A stretch of 50,572 nucleotides of DNA. It comes from Bacteroidales bacterium UBA1309. GTDB lineage: Bacteria; Bacteroidota; Bacteroidia; Bacteroidales; Dysgonomonadaceae. The position numbers were made by a program, and so were the translations under genes. Positions 35,840-44,165 of the stretch are shown piece by piece; the stretch's first letter is position 1, and each line of letters opens with the position of its first letter. Where the stretch lies: the NCBI GenBank assembly GCA_002307185.1, contig DBTT01000032.1:1-50572 (forward strand). The letters are read 5' to 3'. The notes below the pieces were generated by a model. That model worked only from the letters and a program-made list of their open reading frames with translations, did no database searches and was not told the DNA's origin.

Positions 35840-36087
35840 GCGGGAAACCCTCTTTTTAACAATTAACAGTTAATTATGCTTTCGGTTGGCTAACAAGGCA
35901 GCCCGAGTCTGATAATTGGCTATGGCTTTGTTTTTATAGGTTTCGTTTAGGTCGGTTTTGTCGGATAGGCTATAATTGTAGTCCTTTGTGCGAACAGCAT
36001 TGAATTGTTCCACTTTGCGGACCGGAGAAAGAACCGTCAATATATAATAACATTTCTCCGGCAAGGCAATATACCGCAAATATGGTA
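35840..36087. other. Region without a confident gene; possible gene remnant on the minus strand
   Basis: An 88-codon minus-strand frame covers 35870-36136, but its only start is TTG and it has no internal Met. Its C-terminal part (LSDKTDLNETYKNKAIANYQTRAALLANRKHN) looks protein-like, so it may be the end of a degraded gene served by the hairpin at 35584-35622. No function can be assigned. Confidence 0.3.
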
Positions 36088-36118
36088 TTTCCCTTGTTTT
36101 TGAATCAGCGTAACTTTG
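36088..36118 (+). promoter_or_regulatory. Promoter of the ABC ATPase / sulfur operon
   Basis: TTTC (36088-36091), 19-nt spacer, TAACTTTG (36111-36118); -7 box perfect, -33 box one mismatch. The predicted transcript would start near 36125, just before ATG 36143, which rules out the upstream alternative start at 36116 because that codon lies in the -7 box. Confidence 0.65.
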
Positions 36119-36142
36119 TTCGGTCACAAAAAACAAATAGTT

Positions 36143-36991
36143 ATGATTGCAGCACCTTCTATTTTTCGCGGCTTATTCAGTTCAGCAGTTGCTTTGGAAA
36201 GTCCAAAATCTACAACCTTCACGGATGCAGATAACTTGGGTACTGAGATAAAGATCAGCGCATTGAACGTACATATTGGTAGCAACCATATTTTGAAGAA
36301 TATCAATTTGGAAATCCCGAACAACAAAATAACCTGCATCATCGGGCCATCTGGCTGTGGAAAATCCACATTGCTGAAAACAATCAACCGCCTTATTGAT
36401 GACAATGAACATGTGAAAGTAGATGGTGAAATCAATATTGGTGGGGAGAATATCTACGGCAAAAATGTAGAAGTGACCCACATCCGCAAAAAAATGGGTT
36501 TGCTGTCTCAACGTCCCACGCCACTTCCGATGTCCATATTCGACAATGTTGCTTATGGGTGCAAAATCCATGGCATCAGGCAAAAAAAGCAACTTGTAGG
36601 GATTGTTGAAGAAAATCTAAAGGCAGCCGGACTTTGGGAAGAGGTGAAAGACCGCCTCAATTCTCCCGCCTCAAGCCTCTCCATTGGACAGCAACAGCGG
36701 CTTTGTCTGGCTCGGGGATTAGCAGTGAAGCCGCAGTTTATTCTTGGCGATGAGTCCACATCTGCTTTGGACCCCATTTCCAGCCGTCACATCGAGGACA
36801 TGTTTGTAAAATTAAAAGAAAAATATGGCGTGATTTTGGTTACACACACACTTCGCCAAGCTTTGCGCATCGCCGACCACGTGATTTTCATCTATTTGGG
36901 CGAAATTATAGAAACAGGTTCTGCCAAAGAATTGTTTCATAACCCGAAACACCAGCTCACCAAAGAATATTTGTCGGGAGTCTTTAGCTGA
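36143..36991 (+). CDS. Orphan PstB-like ABC transporter ATP-binding protein
   Basis: 282 aa from ATG 36143. After about 35 non-homologous residues comes an ABC ATPase close to PstB: Walker A GPSGCGKST, Q-loop region LSQRPTPLPMSIFDNVAYG, signature LSIGQQQRLCLARGLAV, Walker B/D-loop ILGDESTSALDP, H-loop VTHTLRQ. The signature is LSIGQ instead of LSGGQ, and the usual DEPTSALD reads DESTSALD. No permease or binding protein is adjacent. It is 53 nt before the sulfite reductase and probably heads the same transcript. It may serve an oxyanion transporter encoded elsewhere; phosphate is the family default, and sulfate or another oxyanion is possible. Confidence 0.85.
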   Translation: MIAAPSIFRGLFSSAVALESPKSTTFTDADNLGTEIKISALNVHIGSNHILKNINLEIPNNKITCIIGPSGCGKSTLLKTINRLIDDNEHVKVDGEINIGGENIYGKNVEVTHIRKKMGLLSQRPTPLPMSIFDNVAYGCKIHGIRQKKQLVGIVEENLKAAGLWEEVKDRLNSPASSLSIGQQQRLCLARGLAVKPQFILGDESTSALDPISSRHIEDMFVKLKEKYGVILVTHTLRQALRIADHVIFIYLGEIIETGSAKELFHNPKHQLTKEYLSGVFS

Positions 36992-37044
36992 TTCCCGAAC
37001 TCTCCCAATTCGAATTATAACTTACTTGCTATAACATTTTTCCC

Positions 37045-39417
37045 ATGTATAAATTGCCCGAAACATTAGAGGCGGATATTGAAAAATTCGCTTCGTTGGT
37101 CAAAGACTACCAAGAAAAGAAAATTGAATCCGTACAATTCAAAGCTTTTCGTGTGCCGATGGGTATTTACGAACAACGTCAGGACGATGTTTACATGTCC
37201 CGTGTGCGAACAACCGGCGGTGTGATTTATCCAAAACAACTTCTTGAAATAATTGAAATTGCCCGCAGGCACCGTTCCAATCTTTTGCACATTACCACTC
37301 GTCAGGAAATTCAGATTCAAAACCTGGATTTGGATGAGGTGGAGCTCGTCCTTCACGATCTACAAAAGATTGGCCTAAGCACAAAAGGTGGCGGCGGTAA
37401 CACCATACGAAACATCATCGTTTCCGAATTCAGCGGAATCGATTCTTCAGAACAATTTGACGCCACTCCCTATGCAATGGATTTAACCACCTTGCTGATA
37501 GCGGAAGCGGATTCCTACCTCTTGCCCCGTAAAATGAAAATTGCCTTTTCTTCGAATGACAAACAAATTGGGTATGCTGCCGTGAATGACATCGGCTTTG
37601 TAGCCAAAGTCAAAGACGGAGAAAAGGGTTTCTTGGTGTATGCCGGAGGTGGAGCCGGAGCAAAGCCAACAACCGGATGGAAACTTTTTGATTTTATTCC
37701 GGCTACAGATTTATATATCTTGGCGGAATCATTGAAGAAATTCTTCTCCGACTATGGCAATCGTAAAAACCGCCACAAGGCGAGATTGCGTTTCGTATTC
37801 TACAAGTTGGGCGAACAGGAGACGATTCGCTTGATCCAAGAGTATTACTACAACTTGAAGAAAGAAATCACCGAGCCATTCCTCGTTGATCCTGATTTTG
37901 ACAAAAGACCGACCATCGCATACCAACCGGTGGCCCAAACTTTGGACCAAAATTACCCGTTGTGGCTCAAAAGATATGTTTCTCCTCAGAAACAAGACAA
38001 ATACAATACCATTCTCGTTCCGTTTTTGTTAGGAAATATTCCTGTCGATGACGAAGATTTCGTCCAGAAGTTTCAAAAGCTTCTCCATTTTGTGGACAAG
38101 TTTGGCGACTACACCCTTCGTTTTACGACCACTCAAAGCATCCGCCTGAGGAATATTCCCGATGAGGCATTGCCTGAATTGTATTTGGTTTTGAGTGATT
38201 TATTTCCAGATATCTATTTGCCTACTTTGATCAACAACATTGTTTCCTGCACGGGAGCCGACACTTGCCGTTTGGGCATCGGTTTGTCGAAAGGGCTGGC
38301 AAAGGCAATCCGGAAAGAACTTGTAAAAAGCAATCTTGATCTCGATAAGCTGCAGGAAACCAGAATTCACATTTCGGGATGCCCCAATTCCTGTGGCCAA
38401 CAATTGTGGGCCGACATTGGCTTTTCGGGGAAAATTCTCCGCAACGATAGAGTCTATCCGGGTTATCAGGTCTATTTGGGAGCAAACAGAGATCAATCAC
38501 CTAAATTTGCCGAAGCTGTTGGGAACATCAGTTCAAGGGATATTCCTCAATTTGTTGTTAAACTTTTGGATTCCTATCTGCAAACTCAAGAAAAATATCA
38601 ATCTTTACAACAATTCCTTTTGACTGAAGGTAAGGAGATTGCCCAATTACTTTTGGCTGATTTCAAAGCTGTTCCACCTTTCGAAGACGATAAGAATTAT
38701 TATTTTGATTGGGGTGCGGAAACGCTATTCAGCATCGTGAATCGGGGAACAGCCGAATGTTCGGCAGGCCTGTTCGATATGATTGATGTTGATCAAAATA
38801 TAATCAACAGCACGAAAGCGGTTCTTGAAAAAGAGACCGATACGGCAAGGCGAAACCTGTTGTTGTATGAAATTTTGTTCTCTGCGTCACGGATGTTGCT
38901 TGTTACCCGCGGTGTTGAGCCCAAGAATACGGAAGACGTGTTTAGCCTGTTTTTGAAGAGTTTTATTGACTTTGGCTTTGTCGATGAAAAATTCAGGCAG
39001 ATTGTAACCATTGGCCGGGAGAATAAGGATTTCAACTTTGAAACAAAAAAAGACGAAATCTATGCCTTGAGTGATGCCGTAACGGAGTTGTACAAGAACA
39101 TGGATGATTCTTTGCAATTCAAGAATGTGCAACTGAAGGTGAAGGTCGAAGAGCAAGCTCCAACTGTGGATGCAAGAGAGGTGATGAAACCAAATGAGCC
39201 GAAATTCAAGGATCTGAGAGGTGTTGCTTGTCCGATGAACTTTGTGCAAACAAAAATACAGTTGTCGCCCATGCAATCAGGTGAAATACTCGAAATCTGG
39301 CTCGATGACGGACAACCGATCAACAATGTTCCAGGTTCTGTTCGAGGCGAAGGGCACCAGGTTGTTGAGCAGGTTCAGGTAGGTGATTATTGGAAAGTAG
39401 TAATAAAAAAGAAATAA
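37045..39417 (+). CDS. Sulfite/nitrite reductase fused to helical and TusA-like domains
   Basis: 790 aa, cytosolic. Residues about 1-545 form a siroheme/[4Fe-4S] reductase with two ferredoxin-like and two catalytic halves; cluster cysteines are Cys402, Cys408, Cys446 and Cys450 (SCTGADTCRLG, SGCPNSCGQ). Residues about 550-690 are all-helical and HEPN-like in appearance (TARRNLLLYEILFSASRMLLVTRG). Residues about 720-790 are a TusA domain with its sulfur-carrying Cys729 in LRGVACPMNFVQTK. Sulfite reduction to sulfide is more likely than nitrite reduction because the next genes encode a sulfur carrier, its E1 and a JAMM protease. The TusA tail could catch the sulfur and hand it over. Confidence 0.88.
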   Translation: MYKLPETLEADIEKFASLVKDYQEKKIESVQFKAFRVPMGIYEQRQDDVYMSRVRTTGGVIYPKQLLEIIEIARRHRSNLLHITTRQEIQIQNLDLDEVELVLHDLQKIGLSTKGGGGNTIRNIIVSEFSGIDSSEQFDATPYAMDLTTLLIAEADSYLLPRKMKIAFSSNDKQIGYAAVNDIGFVAKVKDGEKGFLVYAGGGAGAKPTTGWKLFDFIPATDLYILAESLKKFFSDYGNRKNRHKARLRFVFYKLGEQETIRLIQEYYYNLKKEITEPFLVDPDFDKRPTIAYQPVAQTLDQNYPLWLKRYVSPQKQDKYNTILVPFLLGNIPVDDEDFVQKFQKLLHFVDKFGDYTLRFTTTQSIRLRNIPDEALPELYLVLSDLFPDIYLPTLINNIVSCTGADTCRLGIGLSKGLAKAIRKELVKSNLDLDKLQETRIHISGCPNSCGQQLWADIGFSGKILRNDRVYPGYQVYLGANRDQSPKFAEAVGNISSRDIPQFVVKLLDSYLQTQEKYQSLQQFLLTEGKEIAQLLLADFKAVPPFEDDKNYYFDWGAETLFSIVNRGTAECSAGLFDMIDVDQNIINSTKAVLEKETDTARRNLLLYEILFSASRMLLVTRGVEPKNTEDVFSLFLKSFIDFGFVDEKFRQIVTIGRENKDFNFETKKDEIYALSDAVTELYKNMDDSLQFKNVQLKVKVEEQAPTVDAREVMKPNEPKFKDLRGVACPMNFVQTKIQLSPMQSGEILEIWLDDGQPINNVPGSVRGEGHQVVEQVQVGDYWKVVIKKK

Positions 39418-39500
39418 ATCAAGGATCCGAATACACCAACAACTGAATGGGGTAGTGGCGGATGGTATATTTTCTTATTGGGTAGCTTAAAATTTGAAAT

Positions 39501-39710
39501 ATGAGTAAGATAAAGGTGAATGACGAATCGCAAGAGGTGACTTTTCCTCTGACAGTTACAGGTTTGATTAAATTAAACAATGTGCTTCAACCTGATATGG
39601 TCTCCGTTCAACTTAATGGAGAATTCCTCGAACGTCAAGATTTTGAAACAACAGAATTAAAAGAAGGGGACGAAATTGACTTTTTATACTTCATGGGAGG
39701 AGGTTGCTGA
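39501..39710 (+). CDS. ThiS/MoaD-like sulfur carrier with C-terminal GGGC
   Basis: 69-aa ubiquitin-fold sulfur carrier. MSKIKVNDESQEV and TVTGLIKLNNV, then VSVQLNGEFLERQDFETTELKEGDEIDFLYFMGGGC match the ThiS fold. Normal carriers end exactly in GG, which the E1 adenylates. This one ends G66-G67-G68-C69, so at least the final residue must be removed before activation. The JAMM protease two genes downstream is the obvious trimming enzyme. Similar -GG-X carriers are known for Wolinella HcyS. The stop codon overlaps the thiF-like start (TGATG), and its GGA GGA GGT codons double as the ribosome-binding site of that gene. It is not placed with other thiamine genes. Confidence 0.85.
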   Translation: MSKIKVNDESQEVTFPLTVTGLIKLNNVLQPDMVSVQLNGEFLERQDFETTELKEGDEIDFLYFMGGGC

Positions 39711-40516
39711 TGGACTTTACGGGTGAACAAATTGAACGCTATAGCCGGCACATCTTGTTGCAAGACATCGGGGTGGAAGGCCAGGAGAAAATTCTCAACG
39801 GCAAAGTGCTGGTGATTGGTGCCGGAGGTCTTGGTGCGCCTATCCTGCTCTATTTGGCTGCGGCCGGAGTTGGCACTCTTGGGGTTATCGACGGCGATGT
39901 GGTGGACTTGAGCAATTTGCAAAGGCAAGTTATTCATTTCACGCCAGATGTAGGCAAGCCGAAAGTGGAATCGGCCAAAGAAAAAATCAACCAGATCAAT
40001 CCCGACGTGAAGGTTGTCACTTACCACGAATTCTTTACGGCGGAAAATGCCTTCGACATCATCCAGGACTATGATTTTATAGTGGACGGCACCGACAATT
40101 TTCCCGTGAAATTTCTGATAAATGATGCCTGTGTACTCGCCGGAAAACCATTCTCACACGGTGGTATCCTTCGTTTCGATGGCCAAACATTGACTCATCT
40201 TCCAGGAACAGCTTGTTATCGTTGTGCCTTTCATAGCCCACCGCCACCCAATGCCGTACCTACTTGTTCGCAAGCCGGAGTCTTGGGTGCTATTGCAGGG
40301 ATGTTGGGAACAATTCAGGCAGCCGAAGTGTTGAAGTATTTGACCGGTGCGGGTGACTTGTTGACCAACCGTTTGTTGACTTTCAATGCAAAAACTATGA
40401 ATTTTCGCACAGTAAACCTGAAACCGAACAAGAAGTGTCCTGTTTGTGGCGAACATCCTACCATCACCGAATTGGTGGAATCAGAACAAGCTGTGTGCGA
40501 ATTGAAAAGTAAATAA
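39710..40516 (+). CDS. ThiF/MoeB/HesA-family E1-like adenylyltransferase
   Basis: 268 aa from ATG 39710, which overlaps the carrier stop; a longer start at TTG 39704 would read back into it. ATP-binding GAGGLG (37-42), the catalytic helix region NLQRQVIHF, DxTDN motif (DFIVDGTDNF), a crossover-loop region ending PTCSQAGVLGAIAGMLG, and two zinc CxxC pairs (CYRC, CPVC). It should adenylate the C-terminal Gly of the trimmed carrier and allow thiocarboxylate formation. HesA/MoeB-type members share this layout. In this operon the acceptor is the GGGC carrier, not MoaD or ThiS of cofactor synthesis. Confidence 0.93.
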   Translation: MDFTGEQIERYSRHILLQDIGVEGQEKILNGKVLVIGAGGLGAPILLYLAAAGVGTLGVIDGDVVDLSNLQRQVIHFTPDVGKPKVESAKEKINQINPDVKVVTYHEFFTAENAFDIIQDYDFIVDGTDNFPVKFLINDACVLAGKPFSHGGILRFDGQTLTHLPGTACYRCAFHSPPPPNAVPTCSQAGVLGAIAGMLGTIQAAEVLKYLTGAGDLLTNRLLTFNAKTMNFRTVNLKPNKKCPVCGEHPTITELVESEQAVCELKSK

Positions 40517-40522
40517 TAGAGA

Positions 40523-40918
40523 ATGATAAAAATTCCGCAACATATCATTGACGGCATCATCGCCCAGGCAAAAGCAGAATTGCCCAACGAGGCGTGTGGT
40601 TTGCTGACTGGATTGGGAGACACGGTGCAGAAGCAATATCCCCTGACCAATGTCGATCATAGCCCCGAGCATTTTTCGTTCGATCCGCGCGAGCAATTTC
40701 AAGTCTTGAAGTCGGCCCGTGCGGAGGGGCAAAAAATTATAGCCAACTACCACAGCCACCCTGCAACCCCCGCCCGCCCATCGGAAGAGGACAAACGCTT
40801 GGCTTTCGACCCAAATGTATCTTACCTTATTGTGTCTTTGGCGGCAGAGCAACCCGTTGTGAAGGCTTTCTCATTAGTCGATGGAGATTTGATTCCAAAC
40901 GAGATTCTGGTGGTGTAA
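40523..40918 (+). CDS. JAMM/Mov34-family metalloprotease (M67-like)
   Basis: 131 aa, cytosolic single JAMM domain. Zinc/catalytic residues: Glu23 (NEACG), His77, His79, Ser87 and Asp90 in YHSHPATPARPSEED, giving the exact HxHx7SxxD signature. Bacterial members (Mec+, HcyD) cleave peptide or isopeptide bonds after diglycine, releasing cysteine from CysO-Cys or trimming HcyS-Ala. Here it starts 6 nt after the E1 gene and should cut the GGGC tail of the carrier or release a sulfur-loaded amino acid. The AxxP linker and S/ExxD are intact, so activity is expected. Confidence 0.92.
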   Translation: MIKIPQHIIDGIIAQAKAELPNEACGLLTGLGDTVQKQYPLTNVDHSPEHFSFDPREQFQVLKSARAEGQKIIANYHSHPATPARPSEEDKRLAFDPNVSYLIVSLAAEQPVVKAFSLVDGDLIPNEILVV

Positions 40919-41499
40919 TACCTGCGAGTGGAAAATTGCATTGGTTTGATTTTTACGTCGAACACAGGTCTATCTAGGCAATTTCTCCACTTAAATTTTC
41001 ATTGTTGTAATTTTCTTTAGGATCTTTCTAATCTGAACCGCATCACCCCCGTGCAGTTTTGTAGGGGTGAGCGTCAGATCACTTTGTGTAGTAGTTGTTG
41101 TGCTAATAAAAGAGGAAGTTCGGATTTTATTTCATTCATTATGAGATAGCATTCGCCTTATCGCGCAGTTTGCCCTTATAGGTTTTCCCTTGCTTAATTC
41201 TTCATGGATGCTCATTTTGTCTATGATTAACTTTGCTTGCGATTGTTCGATAATCCGTAACAGTATCCTTTTGTCGTGGTTGTTGAGCGATATATGCAAA
41301 GGATAGTTGTTTTTGGAAAGAATATTTTTTCAGCCACAATTTTTTCATCCCAATAAACTGGTTATCTGTAATATGGCTTGCAAGAATACATGAAGAATGG
41401 GTTGTGATTTGTTTGTAAAACATAATTTGTTCAGTTGAACCGAGAGAAAACTTTCAGTGCTACTCTCAGTAATTTCAAGTTTGTTAAAATAGAAATCGT
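40919..41499. other. Intergenic region after the sulfur operon
   Basis: Without a confident gene. A short hairpin (TCACCCC 41043-41049, GGGGTGA 41064-41070) lacks a T-tract. On the minus strand two short frames in 41160-41423 overlap; the one ending in MSIHEELSKGKPIR...MLSHNE and a 73-codon frame each look half protein-like, so a decayed gene is possible. Confidence 0.4.
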
Positions 41500-42627
41500 T
41501 TACTTGAATATTTCTTCCAAAGTTCTATTCAGTTCTTGGCCACGAAGATTTTTGGCAATAATCTTACCGGCAGGATCGATCAGGAAATTTTGAGGGATAG
41601 AACGAATCATGTATAGCTGGGCTACTTCGTTTTTCCAACCTCTTAAATCGGATACCTGAGTCCATGGCAACTGGTCATCAACAATAGCTTTTAACCAAGC
41701 TTCTCTCTGCTTTTCCGAATCAAGAGACACTCCTAAAACCGTAAAGCCTTTGTTCTTATACTGATTATACGCTTTTGCCACATTAGGATTTTCGTTACGG
41801 CATGGTTTGCACCATGAAGCCCAAAAATCGATTAGTACATATTGTCCTTTAAAATCCGATAATTTTACAACTCGCTTTTGCGTGTCTGGCTGCGAAAAAT
41901 CGGGAGCTATTCCACCGACAACAAGCCTTTTGCGATTTTCAATTTCAGAAGCATAGGCTTTTCCGGCAACAGAATTACGGACTGTTGTCGAGAATCCATT
42001 AAATAAGAGTTCCAATGATGAAATGTCACTTGTTGATCTGCCCAGATCTTTCAGCAGATCCAAAGAGACCAAACTATTCGGATATGATTTTATGTATTGT
42101 GCCTGCACTTTCGAGGTTTCATCCATGATTGCCTGAAATCTCGTGCTTAATTCTTCTTGGAACTCCTTCGTGCTTCGCTTTTCATTTGATGCTTTAGAAT
42201 ATTCGCTATTCAGAAGCTTTCGTGCAATCAGAGTTGGTGCAATCAACTTCAAATAAGATTGGTAATCTTTGTTAAGAACTCCTCCCTCCACGATGGCATT
42301 ATTCAACGAGTCTTTGCCTTTGATAAATATCTCAGCATTTTCAAGGTAAACCTCAATATATTCGGCATTAGACAATGTGAGGTGTTTTGATCCTACTCCA
42401 CTATAATCTAAAAACAAAAGTGCCTGAATAGGATTTGATACCTGTCCTTTCAGCTTGAAATTGCCATTTTGAAACACCGTAGAGTCTTGCCATTCATCGT
42501 TATACCTAAGATAAACTTTGGATGGGGCATTTAACAACCCGATCTTACCTCGAATAGTATAATTGACTTCTTGAGCAAATAGGAAAACTGGCGATAAAAG
42601 AATGATAAAAACAAATTTTGTCTTCAT
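41500..42627 (-). CDS. TlpA/ResA-type thioredoxin with N-terminal DUF4369-like domain
   Basis: 375 aa from ATG 42627, which gives the signal peptide MKTKFVFIILLSPVFLFAQ; the open frame extends to 42657. An N-terminal beta-rich region (about 20-115, VNYTIRGKIGLLNAPSKVYLRY) resembles DUF4369. A helical linker leads to a thioredoxin domain (about 240-375): FSQPDTQKRVVKLSDFKGQYVLIDFWASWCKPC, cis-Pro RSIPQNFLID. The active-site pair is WCKPC. Such proteins are common in Bacteroidota loci with SusCD pairs and reduce periplasmic disulfides. It follows susD by 132 nt. Confidence 0.9.
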   Translation of the reverse strand: MKTKFVFIILLSPVFLFAQEVNYTIRGKIGLLNAPSKVYLRYNDEWQDSTVFQNGNFKLKGQVSNPIQALLFLDYSGVGSKHLTLSNAEYIEVYLENAEIFIKGKDSLNNAIVEGGVLNKDYQSYLKLIAPTLIARKLLNSEYSKASNEKRSTKEFQEELSTRFQAIMDETSKVQAQYIKSYPNSLVSLDLLKDLGRSTSDISSLELLFNGFSTTVRNSVAGKAYASEIENRKRLVVGGIAPDFSQPDTQKRVVKLSDFKGQYVLIDFWASWCKPCRNENPNVAKAYNQYKNKGFTVLGVSLDSEKQREAWLKAIVDDQLPWTQVSDLRGWKNEVAQLYMIRSIPQNFLIDPAGKIIAKNLRGQELNRTLEEIFK

Positions 42628-42759
42628 GAAATATTCAATATGATTATTTGAGTGCATTGTGGACTAACGTTTAAAAATTTTCAATTCTATATATCCCGGA
42701 GGTTTTTGAAAAACAGAAGCTTTGTGAGGCTTTTGTACAAAACCAAAAAGATACCTTCT

Positions 42760-44142
42760 TCATTCATAACCGGGATTTTGGGTGAGATTTGAGTTCAGGT
42801 CAATTTGAGATGCTGGAATCGGCCATAATATGGCTGTGGACTTCCATGTCGTTGGTTTTAACTCCCCAATTAAGGCATCTGCCGCATTGGTGCGTTTCAG
42901 ATCCAACCAGCGATGTCCTTCCCCAAATAGTTCTACTTTTCGTTCCTGTGCGATGGCTGTCAACAAAGCCGATTGGGAAGTAGCGGAGGTATTGCTGAGG
43001 CCCGCGCGGTTGCGAACTTGATTCAGGTCGGATTGCGCCCCCGTCAAATCAGTTCCTAGTTGCGCCCTAGCTTCGGAACGGATCAGGTAAACTTCCGCTA
43101 AGCGTAACAAAAGATCATACTGGTTCACCGAAGCAGTATAGGAAGTATATCTAAATTTATTGATTTTATAATATGTGGTGCCAGAAGACGTAACCGAATC
43201 CACCCAAGCAGTTCTCCGTTGATCATTAGATTCAAACGAGTTGATAAAACCGGGATAGAGCACGTATGTTGGAACAGCTGTGGAAGATGTTGTGCGATAA
43301 GAAGATGCAATATAAGCATTGCCATAATAAGTGGCAGCTTGTAAAATTACTTCCGAACTGGTATTAAGCAGAGCCGAACTCAAAGCCGGTAAGCTATAGG
43401 CAACATCGGTGGCTTCAATTACCTTGGAAGCCTCAGTCTCCGCATTAGCGTAGTCGTCCGTGTAGAGATAAGCCTTAGCCAGTAATGCCGAAGCGGCATA
43501 CTTGTTGGCACGTGTCCGCAAGGTCGTGTTGTATTTAGCAGGCAAGAGGCTTTCGGCATCCTTAAGGTCGGCAATAACCTGCGACCAGACTGAATCGGCA
43601 GAGGAACGTGAGAGATACGCATTGTCGAGTTCTGTTGGAGAGAGTGCCAAAGGCACGCCGCCAAAATGGCTGACTAACTGAAAATAGGCGTAAGCCCTGA
43701 AAAATTTGGCTTCCCCCAACAAGCGGGATCTAACCGAATCGGATAAACTGGTAGAATTAGTCACACCCTGAATCGCGAGATTGGCATAGCGATTCAGAGT
43801 ATAAGCCTGCCACCATACAACTGTGATGTTGGAATTTGTAGAGGATGCTACCGATTGCGCTAGTTCTGTGTAGGTAGAGCTACTACCTGAAGGGTATTGC
43901 AATTCATCGGCATACAGGCCATCGCTCGTCCAACAGTAATACATAATGTATCTTAGAGGAGTATAAGAGTATAATCCCAGCACGGCGCTCGTTGCAGAAG
44001 CATCGGTGCTATAGGTATTCTCAATGGATAATTGGGATGAGGAAACACCTACATCCACATAACTGTCACAAGAGTACAAGCTAACAACCGACATAAAACC
44101 TACTAAAAAGTAAAGGATATGGATATTTTGAATCTTTTTCAT
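42760..44142 (-). CDS. SusD/RagB-family nutrient-binding lipoprotein
   Basis: 460 aa from ATG 44142; a TTG at 44169 would overlap the SusC stop and spoil the signal peptide. The lipobox is SLYSC. SusD signatures: RSRLLGEAKFFRAYAYFQLVSHFGGVPL (TPR-like helix pair), RLAEVYLIRSEARAQLG, ERKVELFGEGHRWLDLKR and the C-terminal WPIPASQIDLN...TQNPGYE. It forms the lid of the SusC transporter encoded just upstream (23 nt). It is on the outer membrane surface. No glycosidase gene follows, so the ligand may be a peptide, glycopeptide or glycan processed elsewhere. Confidence 0.95.
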   Translation of the reverse strand: MKKIQNIHILYFLVGFMSVVSLYSCDSYVDVGVSSSQLSIENTYSTDASATSAVLGLYSYTPLRYIMYYCWTSDGLYADELQYPSGSSSTYTELAQSVASSTNSNITVVWWQAYTLNRYANLAIQGVTNSTSLSDSVRSRLLGEAKFFRAYAYFQLVSHFGGVPLALSPTELDNAYLSRSSADSVWSQVIADLKDAESLLPAKYNTTLRTRANKYAASALLAKAYLYTDDYANAETEASKVIEATDVAYSLPALSSALLNTSSEVILQAATYYGNAYIASSYRTTSSTAVPTYVLYPGFINSFESNDQRRTAWVDSVTSSGTTYYKINKFRYTSYTASVNQYDLLLRLAEVYLIRSEARAQLGTDLTGAQSDLNQVRNRAGLSNTSATSQSALLTAIAQERKVELFGEGHRWLDLKRTNAADALIGELKPTTWKSTAILWPIPASQIDLNSNLTQNPGYE

Positions 44143-44165
44143 GCTATGACACTTTGATCTGATTT

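Noticed and set aside
36116..36142. Upstream start of the ABC ATPase (nine extra residues)
   Set aside because: The codon overlaps the -7 box TAACTTTG, so it would lie upstream of the predicted transcript start.
37045..39417. Assimilatory nitrite reductase
   Set aside because: The fold is shared, but the fused TusA domain and the sulfur-carrier genes downstream point to sulfite; no nitrate genes are present.
39501..40918. Bacterial ubiquitin-like antiphage conjugation system (Bil or CBASS type II)
   Set aside because: There is an E1-like protein, a ubiquitin-fold protein and a JAMM protease, but no E2-like enzyme, and the block is tied to a sulfite reductase-TusA gene; sulfur metabolism explains it better.
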